Shown here piece after piece: positions 51,810 through 60,936 of a stretch of DNA of 64,000 nucleotides (within the stretch, counting starts at the first letter, position 1; every line of letters starts with the position of its first letter). Position numbers and translations under genes: made by a program. The stretch is from Luteolibacter ambystomatis (GTDB lineage: Bacteria; Verrucomicrobiota; Verrucomicrobiia; Verrucomicrobiales; Akkermansiaceae), in NCBI RefSeq assembly GCF_018137965.1, contig NZ_CP073100.1, positions 4,599,754 to 4,663,753 of the forward strand, given 5' to 3'. The notes beneath the pieces were generated by a model. The model saw nothing but the letters and a program-made list of their open reading frames with translations, was not told the DNA's origin and searched no databases.

Positions 51810-52364
51810 TTACCTGATCACAGCGCCTTTGTTGGCAGCTGGCGGGCTGGGCATGCCGAGAAACAAGCCTTGGGAATTGGAGGTGCCGGTGGCAAAAGGA
51901 TCGGCTGGCGGCTTTTCCGTTTCGGCGTTCGTTTTAACGGACGAAGGCTTGGGCGCGGCGGGCATTCCCGGAACCACGCGATGCACTTCGCCCTTCTGCT
52001 TTTGTTCGGGAGGTGCGGTTACTTTGCCCGCCACCGCCCGGCCCATGCAGGATACCAGCGTGGCCGGAAGAACCAGGGCCATGGCGGCTGCGATCCGTGG
52101 GATGCGCGCGGACAGCCACAGCAGCTTTCGTTCGAACAGGTTCGGGGAATGAATCCTGCCCTCGTCGGCTTGCACATAGGCCACGCACTCGCGGCCCTGC
52201 GTTTCCTGGGCGAAATCCGTCGCCTCGCGTTCGGTCATCGCGGAGAGGTTGAAGACGTGCTTGCCGCATTGCGCGCAGAAGCGTTTCCGTTCGTCGCCGT
52301 CCATGGCGTCCCAGTTCGCGGAACAGGGCTTGGTAATGACGAGGGGCGGTTCGATCCGTTTCAT
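51810..52364 (-). CDS. Membrane-anchored protein with N-terminal CxxxW...CxxC domain
   Basis: This 184-residue protein begins with a short Cys-containing domain: PCSANWDAMDGDERKRFCAQ, then CGKHVFNLSAMTEREA. Such a domain is seen at the N-terminus of various Bacteroidetes and Verrucomicrobia membrane proteins and probably binds a metal. One helix (IPRIAAAMALVLPATLVS) crosses the membrane near residue 90. The rest is a low-complexity Pro/Lys-rich tail. The position of the helix and Cys domain recalls anti-sigma or sensor proteins, but no sigma gene adjoins. A GTG one codon earlier (52367) is also possible. Confidence 0.6.
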   Translation of the reverse strand: MKRIEPPLVITKPCSANWDAMDGDERKRFCAQCGKHVFNLSAMTEREATDFAQETQGRECVAYVQADEGRIHSPNLFERKLLWLSARIPRIAAAMALVLPATLVSCMGRAVAGKVTAPPEQKQKGEVHRVVPGMPAAPKPSSVKTNAETEKPPADPFATGTSNSQGLFLGMPSPPAANKGAVIR

Positions 52365-52586
52365 CACCTGTCATACGATCAGGTCCGGGATTCCCTGTCG
52401 AGGCTGTGCGGACAAGCGCATTGATTCGCATCAGTAATGCGCGGGTTGCCGTGCCGGGGACGGTTCGATAGCCGTCCGATGTCCAATGGATCTCCGTCTT
52501 CCGTCCATCCGGGGGGATGCATGGAAAGGAGATCCGGTGGACCAGGAGCCGCATCCACGGCTCCGCAACCCAAACCCAAGAAACCC

Positions 52587-55500
52587 ATGCATCCACCCAG
52601 CCGTTGTGCCGGATTCGTTCCGGCGCGCTTCCTAGCCTTGTGTCCCGGACTCGCTACAGGGTCCGTGTTGTTCGCCGCCGTGGCGGCACTGAAGGCGGGC
52701 ACGCTCACCTTCAACACCACCGCGCCCACCGGCGGTGCCGCTGCGGTCAGCAGTTGGACCGGAGCCACCTTCGATGCCGACAATGTCGGCGGCTCCGGCG
52801 TCAATGCGAATGGCGGCTCCGACAATGGCGCAGCCAATGATGGCACCACCTATGTGGCGGGCAATCGTCCTGTCCAGGGTCAGACCTTCACCACCGGCTC
52901 GAATACGGGCGGCTATCTGCTCTCCGCCGTCACCGTGCGGATGCAAGGCTACACGAGCAACACCGCGTCCGGTGGAAACATCGGCGGCTACGATCTCAAT
53001 GACACAGGTTCCGCCCTGCGACTGCGAGTGGGCCGCATCGATGGTTCGGTGTTCGTGCCCTTCACCCAGGAAACCGCGGCCTGCGGTGGCAGCGGGAATC
53101 CCGGCCAGGGCGGTACCGCCAATGGTCCCGGAACCTATCTCACCTTCACACTCGGTGCGCCCATTGTGCTCGCGCCGAATACCGTCTATGGCTTCGATTT
53201 CGGAACCACCGGCGATTACTTCGAGATGCTCGGCATCCGCAATGGCGCGAGTGGCGGCAATCCCTATGCGGGTGGCACCGCCTATACGTCCGGAGCAAAC
53301 GGCTATGGCAACAACGCCGTGACCACGCAGACGGGTGAGCGCGCGTTCCTGGTGGACATGACCACCTACACCGCACCCACGCCCGGCACGTTTGTCCATC
53401 CGGGATTGCTGCACACGGATGCGGATTTCGAACGCATGCGCACGAAGGTGGCTCAGGGGGCGCAACCGTGGGCGGACGGCTGGGGCGCGTTGACCTCGAA
53501 CGGCCGTGCCCAGCTTGGAACCGCGCCGCGTCCGTTGCAGACGGTGATCCGTGGCGGCGATGGCCAGAACTTCACCCAGATGTACATCGACATCGCACGC
53601 GCCTACCAACTGGCGCTACGGTGGAAAGTCTCCGGCGACACCGCCTATGCCGATCAGGCCGTGGTGTTCCTCAACGCATGGTCGAACACGATGACCACGC
53701 TCACCGGGAACTCCGACCGCTTCCTCGCGGCTGGCATCTACGGCTACGAATGGGCGAACGCCGCCGAGATCATGCGCACCTATCCCGGCTGGGCGGCGGC
53801 CGATGTGACCAAGTTCCAGAACCTGCTGGTGAACGTCTTCTACCCGATGAATCACGACTTCCTCGTGAATCACAACGGGGCGGCGATCACCAACTACTGG
53901 GCGAACTGGGATCTGTGCAACATGGCCTCGATGCTGGCCATCGGCGTGTTCTGCGACCGTCAGGACATCTACGACGAAGCCGTCGATTATTTCTACAACG
54001 GCAAAGGCAACGGCTCGGTTTCGAAGTTCGTCTATCAGGTCCATCCCGGCTATCTCGGCCAGTGGCAGGAATCCGGACGCGATCAGGGACACACGACTTT
54101 CGGCATCTCGCTTGTCGGACCGATCTGTGAGATGGCGTGGAACCAAGGACTCGATTTCTACGGCTTTGACAACAACCGCTTCCTCGCGGGATCGGAGTAC
54201 GTGGCGAAGTACAATCTCGGCTACGACGTTCCATTCCAGCCGTATGCGTGGGGCACCGGGCAATCCGGTTCGTGGCAGATCCAGACGGTGGTCTCGAATG
54301 CGGCCCGCGGCATCTACCGCCCGTGCTGGGCGCTCGTTTACAACCACTACGTGAACCGTCGTGGCATCGCCGCGCCTTACACGGGTGGCGAAACCACGTT
54401 GCTCCAGCCGGAAGGCGATGGCGGCAATGGCGACCAGCTCGGTTTCGGCACGCTGACGTTTTCGCGTGATCCCATCGCCACCGGCCAAAAACCCAGCGGC
54501 CTCTCCGCGATGGAGGATGCGAACACCATCAAGCTGAACTGGTGGGGAGCGGCTTATGCCACGAGCTGCAACATCAAGCGCGCCACCACCAGCGGCGGCC
54601 CCTATACCACCATCGCCACGGGCGTCACGGATCTGCTCACCTATACGGATAGCGGGCTCCCACCCGGAGCCTACTACTACGTCGTCACCGGCACCACGGC
54701 GTCGGGAGAAACAGCGGCCTCGAACGAAGCCCGTGCTGTTTCGCGTGCGGAACTCCACACTTGGCTGAAGCTTGATGAAGCCACCGGCACCACCGCGAGC
54801 GATGCCTCGGGGCGCAGCCACACGGGGACGCTGGTGAATGGACCCACATGGACCACCGGCAAGACCGGCAACGCGCTGTCTTTCGACGGCACCGATGACT
54901 ACGTCTCGTTGCCGAACTCCCTGGTGCGCGATCTCGATGACTTCACCGTCTCCACCTGGGTGTATCTCAACGCCAACAACACCTGGAGCCGCATCTTCGA
55001 TTTCGGCGATAGCAACGGCCGGGGCATGTATCTGACCACGAAGAACGGCGGAGGCGTGGTCTCGTTCGGCAGCTACACCGTTTACAACTACAATACCCAA
55101 ACCATCAACGGCACCGCGGCGCTGCCAACCGCGCAATGGGTGCATGTGGCGGTGAGCGTTTCAGGAAAGACAGGCACGCTCTATGTGAACGGCGTCGCTG
55201 TGGGACAGAACACCAGCCTCGACTACCAGCCGCTCCAACTGGGCCAGACGCGCGGGAACTATCTCGGGAAATCGAATTGGGCGGACCCTTATCTGAATGG
55301 AAAACTCGATGACTTCCGCCTCTATCGCGGCGTGCTGAATGCCGATGAGATCCGCACACTTGCGGCCTCCGGAACAGCGCATCTGGAGTTCGATGAAGCC
55401 AGCGGCACGACCGCCACGGACATCACCGGCAATGGTTGGAACGGCACGCTGGTGAACGGTCCGCTGTGGTCCACCTCTGGAAAGATCGCGAGCGCCGTGG

Positions 55501-57434
55501 ATCTCGATGGCTCGAACGATCATGTGACCCTGCCGGCCGGCGTGGTCAATGGACTCACCACCGCCACCATCTCCACCTGGGTGAATCTCGACACGGTGAG
55601 CAACTGGTCACGGGTGTTCGACTTCGGCACCGGCACGACGACCTACATGTTCCTCACGCCGAAGAACGGCAACACCGGCACGGTCCGCTTTGCCATCTCC
55701 ACCGGCGGCGGTGGTGGAGAGCAGAAGATCGATGGTGCCGCCGCGATTGCCACCGGTGGCTGGCATCACGTTGCGGTGACTCTGAACGGGGCCACCGGCA
55801 CGCTGTATGTCGATGGCGTGCAGGTCGGACAAAACACGGCGATGACACTCACGCCATCGTCGCTGGGTGCCACCACCCAGAATCGCATCGGCCGCTCGCA
55901 GTACAATGATCCGTATCTGGATGGACGCGTGGATGACTTCCGCATCTTCGGCCGCGCGCTCACCGCATCCGAAGTATCCGCTCTCGCGGGAACGTTCCCC
56001 GCTCCGTCCGCGCCTGCGGCATCTTCGGGCAACAACTCGGTGGCGTTGTCATGGGCGGCCGTCAGCGGAGCATCGTCCTATCAGATCCGTCGCTCCACCA
56101 CGAATGGCGGTCCTTATACCACACTTGCCGTAGGTTTGAGCAGCACGTCGTGGACGGACGGCAGCGCGGTGAATGGCACCACGTACTACTACGTGATCGC
56201 CGCGGTCACGCCGTTGGGTGAAAGTGTTTCCTCCCAGCTCACGGCATTGCCACTGCCGCCACCGCCCGCGGTTCCCACCGCGCTGGCATTGAACGGCTGG
56301 AACGGTTCGGTGGATCTCACCTGGACGGCTTCCAGCGGTGCAACGAGCTACACGGTGAAGCGCGGCTCCACCAGCGGCACCTACACGCAGACGTTCACAG
56401 GCATCACCACCACCATGTGGTCGGATACCACCGCTGCGGATGGAACGACCTATTACTACGTTGTATCCGCCAGCAACATGGGTGGAGAAAGTGCGAACTC
56501 ATCCGAGGTGTCCGTCCTGTTCACCCAGCCGCGTGCTTACCTGAAGTTCGACGAAACCACGGGCACCGCCGCCGCCGATGCTTCCGGGAACGCCTGGCAA
56601 GGCACGCTCGTCAACGGCCCACTGTGGAGCGCGGGACGCAGCAACAACACCGTGGACCTCGACGGCACCGACGATCATGTCACGCTGCCCACTGGTGTGG
56701 TGAATGGCGTGACCGGTTGTACCGTGATGTTGTGGGCCAACCTCGACAACGTGGCCACGTGGCAGCGGCTGTTCGACTTCGGCAACAGTGCCAGCGTTTA
56801 CATGTTCCTCACGCCGAAGAACGGCGCGAACAACAACCTGCGTTTTGCCATCAGCACGGCGGGCGGGGGTGGCGAACAGAAGATCGATGGCACCGCGCCA
56901 TTTCCGACCGGTGGCTGGCATCATGTGGCGGTGGCTCTCGCGGGAGCAACCGGCACGCTGTATGTCGATGGCGTGCAGGTGGGTCAGAACACCGCGATGA
57001 CGTTGACGCCATCCAGCCTCGGCTCGACCACGAAGAACTACCTCGGCCGTTCGCAGTATGCCTCCGATCCGTGTCTCGCCGGTCGTGTTGATGAGTTCCG
57101 CATCTACAACCGCGCGCTCACCGGCAGCGAGATCGCCTCGCTCATGGCTACGAGCCCGTTGGGATTGATGGCGGCACCGACTGGTATTGCGGCCACGGCG
57201 GGCACCACCCAGGTGGCGCTGGCGTGGACCGCGCCTGCAGGAGCCACCGGCTACGATGTCCTGCGCGCCACGGTGGCGGGCGGTCCTTATACGGTGATCT
57301 CCACCAATCAGAGCGCCGCCTCCTATACCGATACGGGCCTGACCACGGGCACTACTTACTATTATGTGGTGGTTGCCCGCAGCGCGACCAGCGAGAGCCA
57401 GGACTCGGCGGAAGTGAGCGCAACGGCTCAATAA
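52587..57434 (+). CDS. Secreted alginate-lyase-like protein with three LamG and four Fn3 modules
   Basis: This 1615-residue modular protein has a signal peptide (ARFLALCPGLATGSVLFAAV), then a strand-rich N-terminal domain to about 260. At 268-628 lies an alpha-toroid lyase-like region with NHNGAAITNYWANWDLCNMA and QWQESGRDQGHTTFGIS, resembling alginate-lyase-superfamily proteins. Fn3 modules follow at about 632-718, 1135-1226, 1227-1311 and 1528-1615. LamG/concanavalin modules lie at 722-926, 930-1133 and 1315-1520 (ATGTLYVDGVQVGQNTAM). It probably degrades an acidic polysaccharide outside the cell; substrate is inferred. The start at 52587 fits the signal peptide, with in-frame ATGs at 52437, 52479 and 52521. 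Confidence 0.82.
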   Translation: MHPPSRCAGFVPARFLALCPGLATGSVLFAAVAALKAGTLTFNTTAPTGGAAAVSSWTGATFDADNVGGSGVNANGGSDNGAANDGTTYVAGNRPVQGQTFTTGSNTGGYLLSAVTVRMQGYTSNTASGGNIGGYDLNDTGSALRLRVGRIDGSVFVPFTQETAACGGSGNPGQGGTANGPGTYLTFTLGAPIVLAPNTVYGFDFGTTGDYFEMLGIRNGASGGNPYAGGTAYTSGANGYGNNAVTTQTGERAFLVDMTTYTAPTPGTFVHPGLLHTDADFERMRTKVAQGAQPWADGWGALTSNGRAQLGTAPRPLQTVIRGGDGQNFTQMYIDIARAYQLALRWKVSGDTAYADQAVVFLNAWSNTMTTLTGNSDRFLAAGIYGYEWANAAEIMRTYPGWAAADVTKFQNLLVNVFYPMNHDFLVNHNGAAITNYWANWDLCNMASMLAIGVFCDRQDIYDEAVDYFYNGKGNGSVSKFVYQVHPGYLGQWQESGRDQGHTTFGISLVGPICEMAWNQGLDFYGFDNNRFLAGSEYVAKYNLGYDVPFQPYAWGTGQSGSWQIQTVVSNAARGIYRPCWALVYNHYVNRRGIAAPYTGGETTLLQPEGDGGNGDQLGFGTLTFSRDPIATGQKPSGLSAMEDANTIKLNWWGAAYATSCNIKRATTSGGPYTTIATGVTDLLTYTDSGLPPGAYYYVVTGTTASGETAASNEARAVSRAELHTWLKLDEATGTTASDASGRSHTGTLVNGPTWTTGKTGNALSFDGTDDYVSLPNSLVRDLDDFTVSTWVYLNANNTWSRIFDFGDSNGRGMYLTTKNGGGVVSFGSYTVYNYNTQTINGTAALPTAQWVHVAVSVSGKTGTLYVNGVAVGQNTSLDYQPLQLGQTRGNYLGKSNWADPYLNGKLDDFRLYRGVLNADEIRTLAASGTAHLEFDEASGTTATDITGNGWNGTLVNGPLWSTSGKIASAVDLDGSNDHVTLPAGVVNGLTTATISTWVNLDTVSNWSRVFDFGTGTTTYMFLTPKNGNTGTVRFAISTGGGGGEQKIDGAAAIATGGWHHVAVTLNGATGTLYVDGVQVGQNTAMTLTPSSLGATTQNRIGRSQYNDPYLDGRVDDFRIFGRALTASEVSALAGTFPAPSAPAASSGNNSVALSWAAVSGASSYQIRRSTTNGGPYTTLAVGLSSTSWTDGSAVNGTTYYYVIAAVTPLGESVSSQLTALPLPPPPAVPTALALNGWNGSVDLTWTASSGATSYTVKRGSTSGTYTQTFTGITTTMWSDTTAADGTTYYYVVSASNMGGESANSSEVSVLFTQPRAYLKFDETTGTAAADASGNAWQGTLVNGPLWSAGRSNNTVDLDGTDDHVTLPTGVVNGVTGCTVMLWANLDNVATWQRLFDFGNSASVYMFLTPKNGANNNLRFAISTAGGGGEQKIDGTAPFPTGGWHHVAVALAGATGTLYVDGVQVGQNTAMTLTPSSLGSTTKNYLGRSQYASDPCLAGRVDEFRIYNRALTGSEIASLMATSPLGLMAAPTGIAATAGTTQVALAWTAPAGATGYDVLRATVAGGPYTVISTNQSAASYTDTGLTTGTTYYYVVVARSATSESQDSAEVSATAQ

Positions 57435-57455
57435 ACAACCACAGGCCAAAATCAA

Positions 57456-57495
57456 AAACCTCCGCCCGGTGCCGGACGGAGGTTTCCTATTTTCT
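57456..57495 (+). terminator. Terminator after the lyase-like gene
   Basis: AAACCTCCG (57456-57464) pairs with CGGAGGTTT (57477-57485) around a 12-nt loop, followed by CCTATTTTCT. It starts 22 nt after the stop codon. Confidence 0.75.
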
Positions 57496-57506
57496 AAAAA
57501 GCAGTC

Positions 57507-57662
57507 TCACATGCCGGAGCGGCCTTTCGGCACATGCGCGCCATCGCCACCGATGCCGAAGGTCACCTTGCCGTGGACCTGCGATGGAGCTTGGGAGGAT
57601 GATGAAGGGTCCGAACAAGAAGCCAGGAGGGCGAGAGGAATGAGCAGGGAGAGGAGCTTCAT
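57507..57662 (-). CDS. Small lipoprotein
   Basis: This 51-residue protein has a clear lipoprotein signal, MKLLSLLIPLALLASC, with the lipid Cys at 16. A Ser-rich spacer (SDPSSSSQAPSQ) and a short C-terminus (GKVTFGIGGDGAHVPKG) follow. No family is recognised. The ATG at 57662 is chosen because the signal begins there. It follows hpf on the minus strand, beyond a terminator, so it probably has its own weak promoter. Confidence 0.65.
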   Translation of the reverse strand: MKLLSLLIPLALLASCSDPSSSSQAPSQVHGKVTFGIGGDGAHVPKGRSGM

Positions 57663-57687
57663 GAGGAGGAATGCGGGGAGTGGATAC

Positions 57688-57719
57688 GAGAAACCCACCG
57701 GCCCGGAGGCCGGTGGGTT
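57688..57719 (-). terminator. Terminator after hpf
   Basis: AACCCACCGGCC (57692-57703) and GGCCGGTGGGTT (57708-57719) form a perfect 12-bp stem with a 4-nt loop. TTTCT follows on the minus strand. Confidence 0.85.
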
Positions 57720-57733
57720 GGCGCTGCAGGGAG

Positions 57734-58327
57734 TCAGGCGACTTCCTTGATGTCCAGCGCTGCGTACTCGCCGTCCTTGCGGCGGTAAACCAGTGTCAGG
57801 CAACCGCGGCGGGCGCTCTTGTAGAGCACGAAGGGGCGGTCCGAGAGTTCCAGCTCCATGACCGCATCTTCCTTGTACATGGTTTTCACCTTGTACTTGT
57901 CCGGATGCACGATGAACGGCTCGGGGTCGTGCTGCGAATCCTCCGGATGATCCAGCACTTCCTCGGTGAAATAGCGTTCATCGAGATGGCGGATCGATTC
58001 GTTGCGGTGCGGGCGGTTCTTCTTCAGGAGGCGGGTCTTGTGCTTGCGCATGCGGCGCGAGATCTTGTCGATCGTCTCATCAAGGGCCGCGTACATGTTG
58101 CCGTTTTCAGTGTGTGCTTCGATGGTGATGTGGTTGGCGCAAAAGAGAATGATTTCAGCGATATGCCGGTTTTTCTGAACGTCGAGAATGGCCTTCGCTT
58201 CGATGATTCGCGGGTAGTCGAGGTGCAGACCCTCGATCTTCTTCTGGGCGTAGTCCCGCAGGGCGTCGGTCACTTGCTCGTGCCGCACCGTGACGGTGAT
58301 CGGCAGATTGACGTTGGCAGTTTGCAT
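57734..58327 (-). CDS. hpf: Ribosome hibernation-promoting factor, long form
   Basis: This 197-residue protein is a long HPF. The N-terminal YfiA-like domain (LPITVTVRHEQVTDALRDYA; KKIEGLHLDYPRIIEAKAIL) binds the decoding region. After a linker, the C-terminal domain (VKTMYKEDAVMELELSDRPF) dimerises ribosomes into 100S particles in the family. It acts in stationary phase in the cytoplasm. The ATG at 58327 (MQTANVNLP) starts the domain directly. Two hairpins lie in its upstream region, and it follows lptB, a frequent neighbour, across a terminator. Confidence 0.94.
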   Translation of the reverse strand: MQTANVNLPITVTVRHEQVTDALRDYAQKKIEGLHLDYPRIIEAKAILDVQKNRHIAEIILFCANHITIEAHTENGNMYAALDETIDKISRRMRKHKTRLLKKNRPHRNESIRHLDERYFTEEVLDHPEDSQHDPEPFIVHPDKYKVKTMYKEDAVMELELSDRPFVLYKSARRGCLTLVYRRKDGEYAALDIKEVA

Positions 58328-58387
58328 GGTTCTGTTTCGGTTTGATTTCAGCAATATGGATGGCGGTTCCATCCGCCACATCCACCT

Positions 58388-58449
58388 GACACCTTGGGCC
58401 AAAGGTGTCGAAAATGCCACGCGGAACTTCTAAAAAATTTTTCGCGTGG
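58388..58449 (-). promoter_or_regulatory. Two hairpins upstream of hpf
   Basis: GACACCTT/AAGGTGTC (58388-58409, loop of 6) and CCACGCG/CGCGTGG (58417-58449) lie 60-120 nt before the hpf start. The second has a 19-nt loop containing AAAAAATTTTT. They could shape the leader or bind a regulator. Confidence 0.3.
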
Positions 58450-58480
58450 TGCTCCGCTGTGGAACACTTGAAAACACGAC

Positions 58481-58502
58481 AAAGCCCTCCGTAGAGGGCT
58501 TT
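58481..58502 (-). terminator. Terminator after lptB
   Basis: AAAGCCCTC and GAGGGCTTT form a perfect 9-bp stem with a 4-nt loop, 40 nt after the lptB stop. The T-run after it on the minus strand is interrupted. Confidence 0.7.
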
Positions 58503-58541
58503 GCGGGCGAAGAACTGGATTGCAAACCGTGACGTTTTCCG

Positions 58542-59321
58542 TCACATCTTGAAGTCCTCCCCGAGGTAATACTTCTTCGCAACCGGGTCGTTGACCAGTT
58601 CTTCGGAAGCACCTTCGAGGATGACGCGGCCATCGTGGATGAGGAAGGCGCGGTCGGCGATGGAGAGGGTCTCGCGCACCGAGTGGTCGGTGATGAGGAT
58701 GGCCAGTCCGTCGCGCTCGCGGAGATCGCGGACGATCTTCTGGATGTCCTCCACAGCGATGGGGTCGATGCCGGCGAAGGGCTCGTCCAGCATCAGCAGC
58801 TTCGGGTCGGTGCAGAGGGCGCGGGCGATGGCGAGGCGGCGCTTTTCACCACCGGAGAGGGTGATGGCGAGCGACTTCGAAAGCTTGGCGATGCCGAAGC
58901 GCTCCAACAAATCGTTGGCACGATCGAAACGCTCCTTGCGGCCAAGGTTCGGGCGCGTCTCCAGAATCGCGAGCAGGTTGTCCAGCACGCTGAGCTTGCG
59001 GAAGACGGACTCTTCCTGCGGCAGATAGCCGAGGCCGAGGCGGGCGCGGCGATGCATCGGCAGGCTGGAGATGTCCGCGCCGTTGAAGTGGACCGAGCCC
59101 GCGTCCGGCGGGACGAGTCCGGCGATCATGTAGAACGACGTGGTTTTGCCCGCACCGTTCGGACCCATCAGGCCCACGATCTCGCCGGGCTGGACGGTGA
59201 GCGATACGCCGTCCACGACCGCACGACCACCGTAGGTCTTGCGCAGGCCGGTGGCGGAGAGGATGGCGGTGGCGGTATTGCAGCAGGAGGAACCGGGCGC
59301 GTGCGAGGTTTGGACGGGCAT
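58542..59321 (-). CDS. lptB: LPS export ABC transporter ATPase LptB
   Basis: This 259-residue ATPase powers LptFG to extract LPS from the inner membrane. Walker A is GLMGPNGAGKTTSFYMIAGL near residue 51. LptB-typical GYLPQEESVFRKLSVLDNLL follows, then the signature TLSGGEKRRLAIARAL. Walker B is LMLDEPFAGIDPIA, and ILITDHSVRETLSI carries the switch His. It is downstream of the lptA-like and lptC-like genes on the same strand (33-nt gap). LptF and LptG are not in the window. Confidence 0.95.
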   Translation of the reverse strand: MPVQTSHAPGSSCCNTATAILSATGLRKTYGGRAVVDGVSLTVQPGEIVGLMGPNGAGKTTSFYMIAGLVPPDAGSVHFNGADISSLPMHRRARLGLGYLPQEESVFRKLSVLDNLLAILETRPNLGRKERFDRANDLLERFGIAKLSKSLAITLSGGEKRRLAIARALCTDPKLLMLDEPFAGIDPIAVEDIQKIVRDLRERDGLAILITDHSVRETLSIADRAFLIHDGRVILEGASEELVNDPVAKKYYLGEDFKM

Positions 59322-59354
59322 GGCTTGGGACGGGCAGGAGAGGGAATGAAAGGA

Positions 59355-60404
59355 TCAGCGGTTGGCGGGCTTCGGAGCCGGAGGCTGCGCTGGCTTCGGT
59401 CCTTGGGGCTGCTGGCCCGGCTTGTTGTTGGGCTTGTTCTTGTTGGCGTCGTCCTTGTTCTGGAGCTGGCCACCCATCTGCCAGTTGCCTTCGGTCACGA
59501 AGCTGCCGTCCTTCTGGATGCGCAGGTAGAGGTTCGGCTCCATGGCGCGCATGAACTTGTCTCCCTGCTTCACCCAAGGATAGCCGCCGTTGAGAATGAT
59601 CTCACCGGTCTTGGCGTTGTAGTTGAGTACGGCGGCACTGGCTTCCACCGGCGGCTTTCCGTCCACGCTCTTTTGGAGCACCTTCACCGCGCCGGTGGCG
59701 GTGATGTGATCGACATCCCCGAAGCCATCGGTCGCGCCGGTAAGACCCGGAGCGGCCTTGGCTTTTTTCGCGGCAGGATCGGCGGCCTTCTGGGAACCGT
59801 CCGGCTTGGTGTCGTCGGGTTTCGGAGCGGGTGCTTTGTCGTCACCTGGTTTTTCGTCGCCGGGCTTCGCATCGCCCGGCTTGGCGTCGGGCTTCTTCTC
59901 TTTCTTTTCGAGGAAGACCTTCAGCTCGTTCGCGCCGCTGAGCGTGAATCGCGGATCGGCGAGGCGCACGTCCTTGAGATAGACGAACAACCCTTTGTCC
60001 GCATCGAAATACATGCCGCCGGCGGCCTCGATCAGGGTATCGTCCGGGCCTTGCTTGACCTCCAGTGGCTTGGTGGAGGTGTTGTAGCTCGGAGCGGCCG
60101 TGTCCGGCTTCGTCGTCGGGAGTGGCTGGGGAGTGGTCTCGAGTGTGATGGTGGTCAGGGCCGCCTTCTGGAGAAAGGCGAGCACCTCCTCGTCCGCGGC
60201 CTTGGCGGACTCGGTGGCGCCGGCCAGCAGGTCGCCGGTGCCTTGAGCTGCCTGCACGGCCTTGGGCGCGGCGGACACGGTTTCCTCGGCGAGCCTGGCG
60301 CGTTCTTCCGCGCTGAGCTTGGCGGGGACGGCCCCCGTGGAGGGTAGAATGATGGCCGCACCCAGCAGGGCTAGGGCGGAACGGGCGGAGAGGGAAGGGG
60401 TCAT
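59355..60404 (-). CDS. lptA: LptA/OstA-like periplasmic protein
   Basis: This 349-residue exported protein (signal in ARSALALLGAAIILPSTGA) has OstA-like beta-jellyroll repeats. IEAAGGMYFDADKGLFVYLK lies near 150, VDHITATGAVKVLQKSV near 240 and NYNAKTGEIILNGGYPWVKQ near 270. A low-complexity linker rich in KPGD, Pro and Lys (about 190-235) and a Gln/Pro-rich tail are odd for LptA, which is usually about 170 residues. Position between lptC-like and lptB genes supports a role as the periplasmic LPS bridge. Its start overlaps the lptC-like stop as ATGA. Confidence 0.7.
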   Translation of the reverse strand: MTPSLSARSALALLGAAIILPSTGAVPAKLSAEERARLAEETVSAAPKAVQAAQGTGDLLAGATESAKAADEEVLAFLQKAALTTITLETTPQPLPTTKPDTAAPSYNTSTKPLEVKQGPDDTLIEAAGGMYFDADKGLFVYLKDVRLADPRFTLSGANELKVFLEKKEKKPDAKPGDAKPGDEKPGDDKAPAPKPDDTKPDGSQKAADPAAKKAKAAPGLTGATDGFGDVDHITATGAVKVLQKSVDGKPPVEASAAVLNYNAKTGEIILNGGYPWVKQGDKFMRAMEPNLYLRIQKDGSFVTEGNWQMGGQLQNKDDANKNKPNNKPGQQPQGPKPAQPPAPKPANR

Positions 60405-60910
60405 GGGGAAGCGGGCTGCTGGGGTTTGGCGTAGAACCGGGTTTTGACCGGGCCGATCAGAAAGCCTTTCGATTGCTCGACGACGTAGGAAAGACCGGCA
60501 CCTTCGGCATGAAAGTCCTCGGAAATCATTTCGACCGGCTCGCGGGTATCCAGCGTGCCCTTCTGCTGGTCGAAGCGGGCGAACTTCAGGTCCACCCGGC
60601 CCTTCGCGCTGCGGTCGATATTGAAGAAATCGAGCCGGACATTCTTCGCCTCCAGCGTCTGGGAATCCACCACCGTGAGCTCCATGGCCCGCAGCGAGGC
60701 CCGGAGGCGGCGGCCGGCATCGTAGCTCGGGATCGTCACCTTCGTCAGCACGCTGCCCACCGGCATCAGGGAAACGGCCGGCAACTGGTTGTCCGGAACC
60801 AGTTCCGGAGGCAGGGCGGTCGGCTCCGCCGCCAAGGCGGCGGATGCGATCAGGATGGGCAGGATCAGGCGCAAGATGCTGGAGGGTAGGATGGATTGGC
60901 CGGATTCCAA
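60401..60910 (-). CDS. LptC-like periplasmic protein
   Basis: This 169-residue protein has one N-terminal hydrophobic segment (LRLILPILIASAALAAEP) that may be a signal or anchor. A strand-rich domain follows (LTVVDSQTLEAKNVRLDFFN; MISEDFHAEGAGLSYVVEQS), resembling the LptC/YrbK fold. Sequence similarity to classic LptC is weak, and the assignment rests mainly on order: kdsA, this gene, lptA-like, lptB. The start is uncertain: TTG at 60910 is used, but a TTG at 60874 is also in frame. The stop overlaps the next start (ATGA). Confidence 0.55.
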   Translation of the reverse strand: MESGQSILPSSILRLILPILIASAALAAEPTALPPELVPDNQLPAVSLMPVGSVLTKVTIPSYDAGRRLRASLRAMELTVVDSQTLEAKNVRLDFFNIDRSAKGRVDLKFARFDQQKGTLDTREPVEMISEDFHAEGAGLSYVVEQSKGFLIGPVKTRFYAKPQQPASP

Positions 60911-60936
60911 CCGGAATCACGGCTGGCTGCCCGGCT

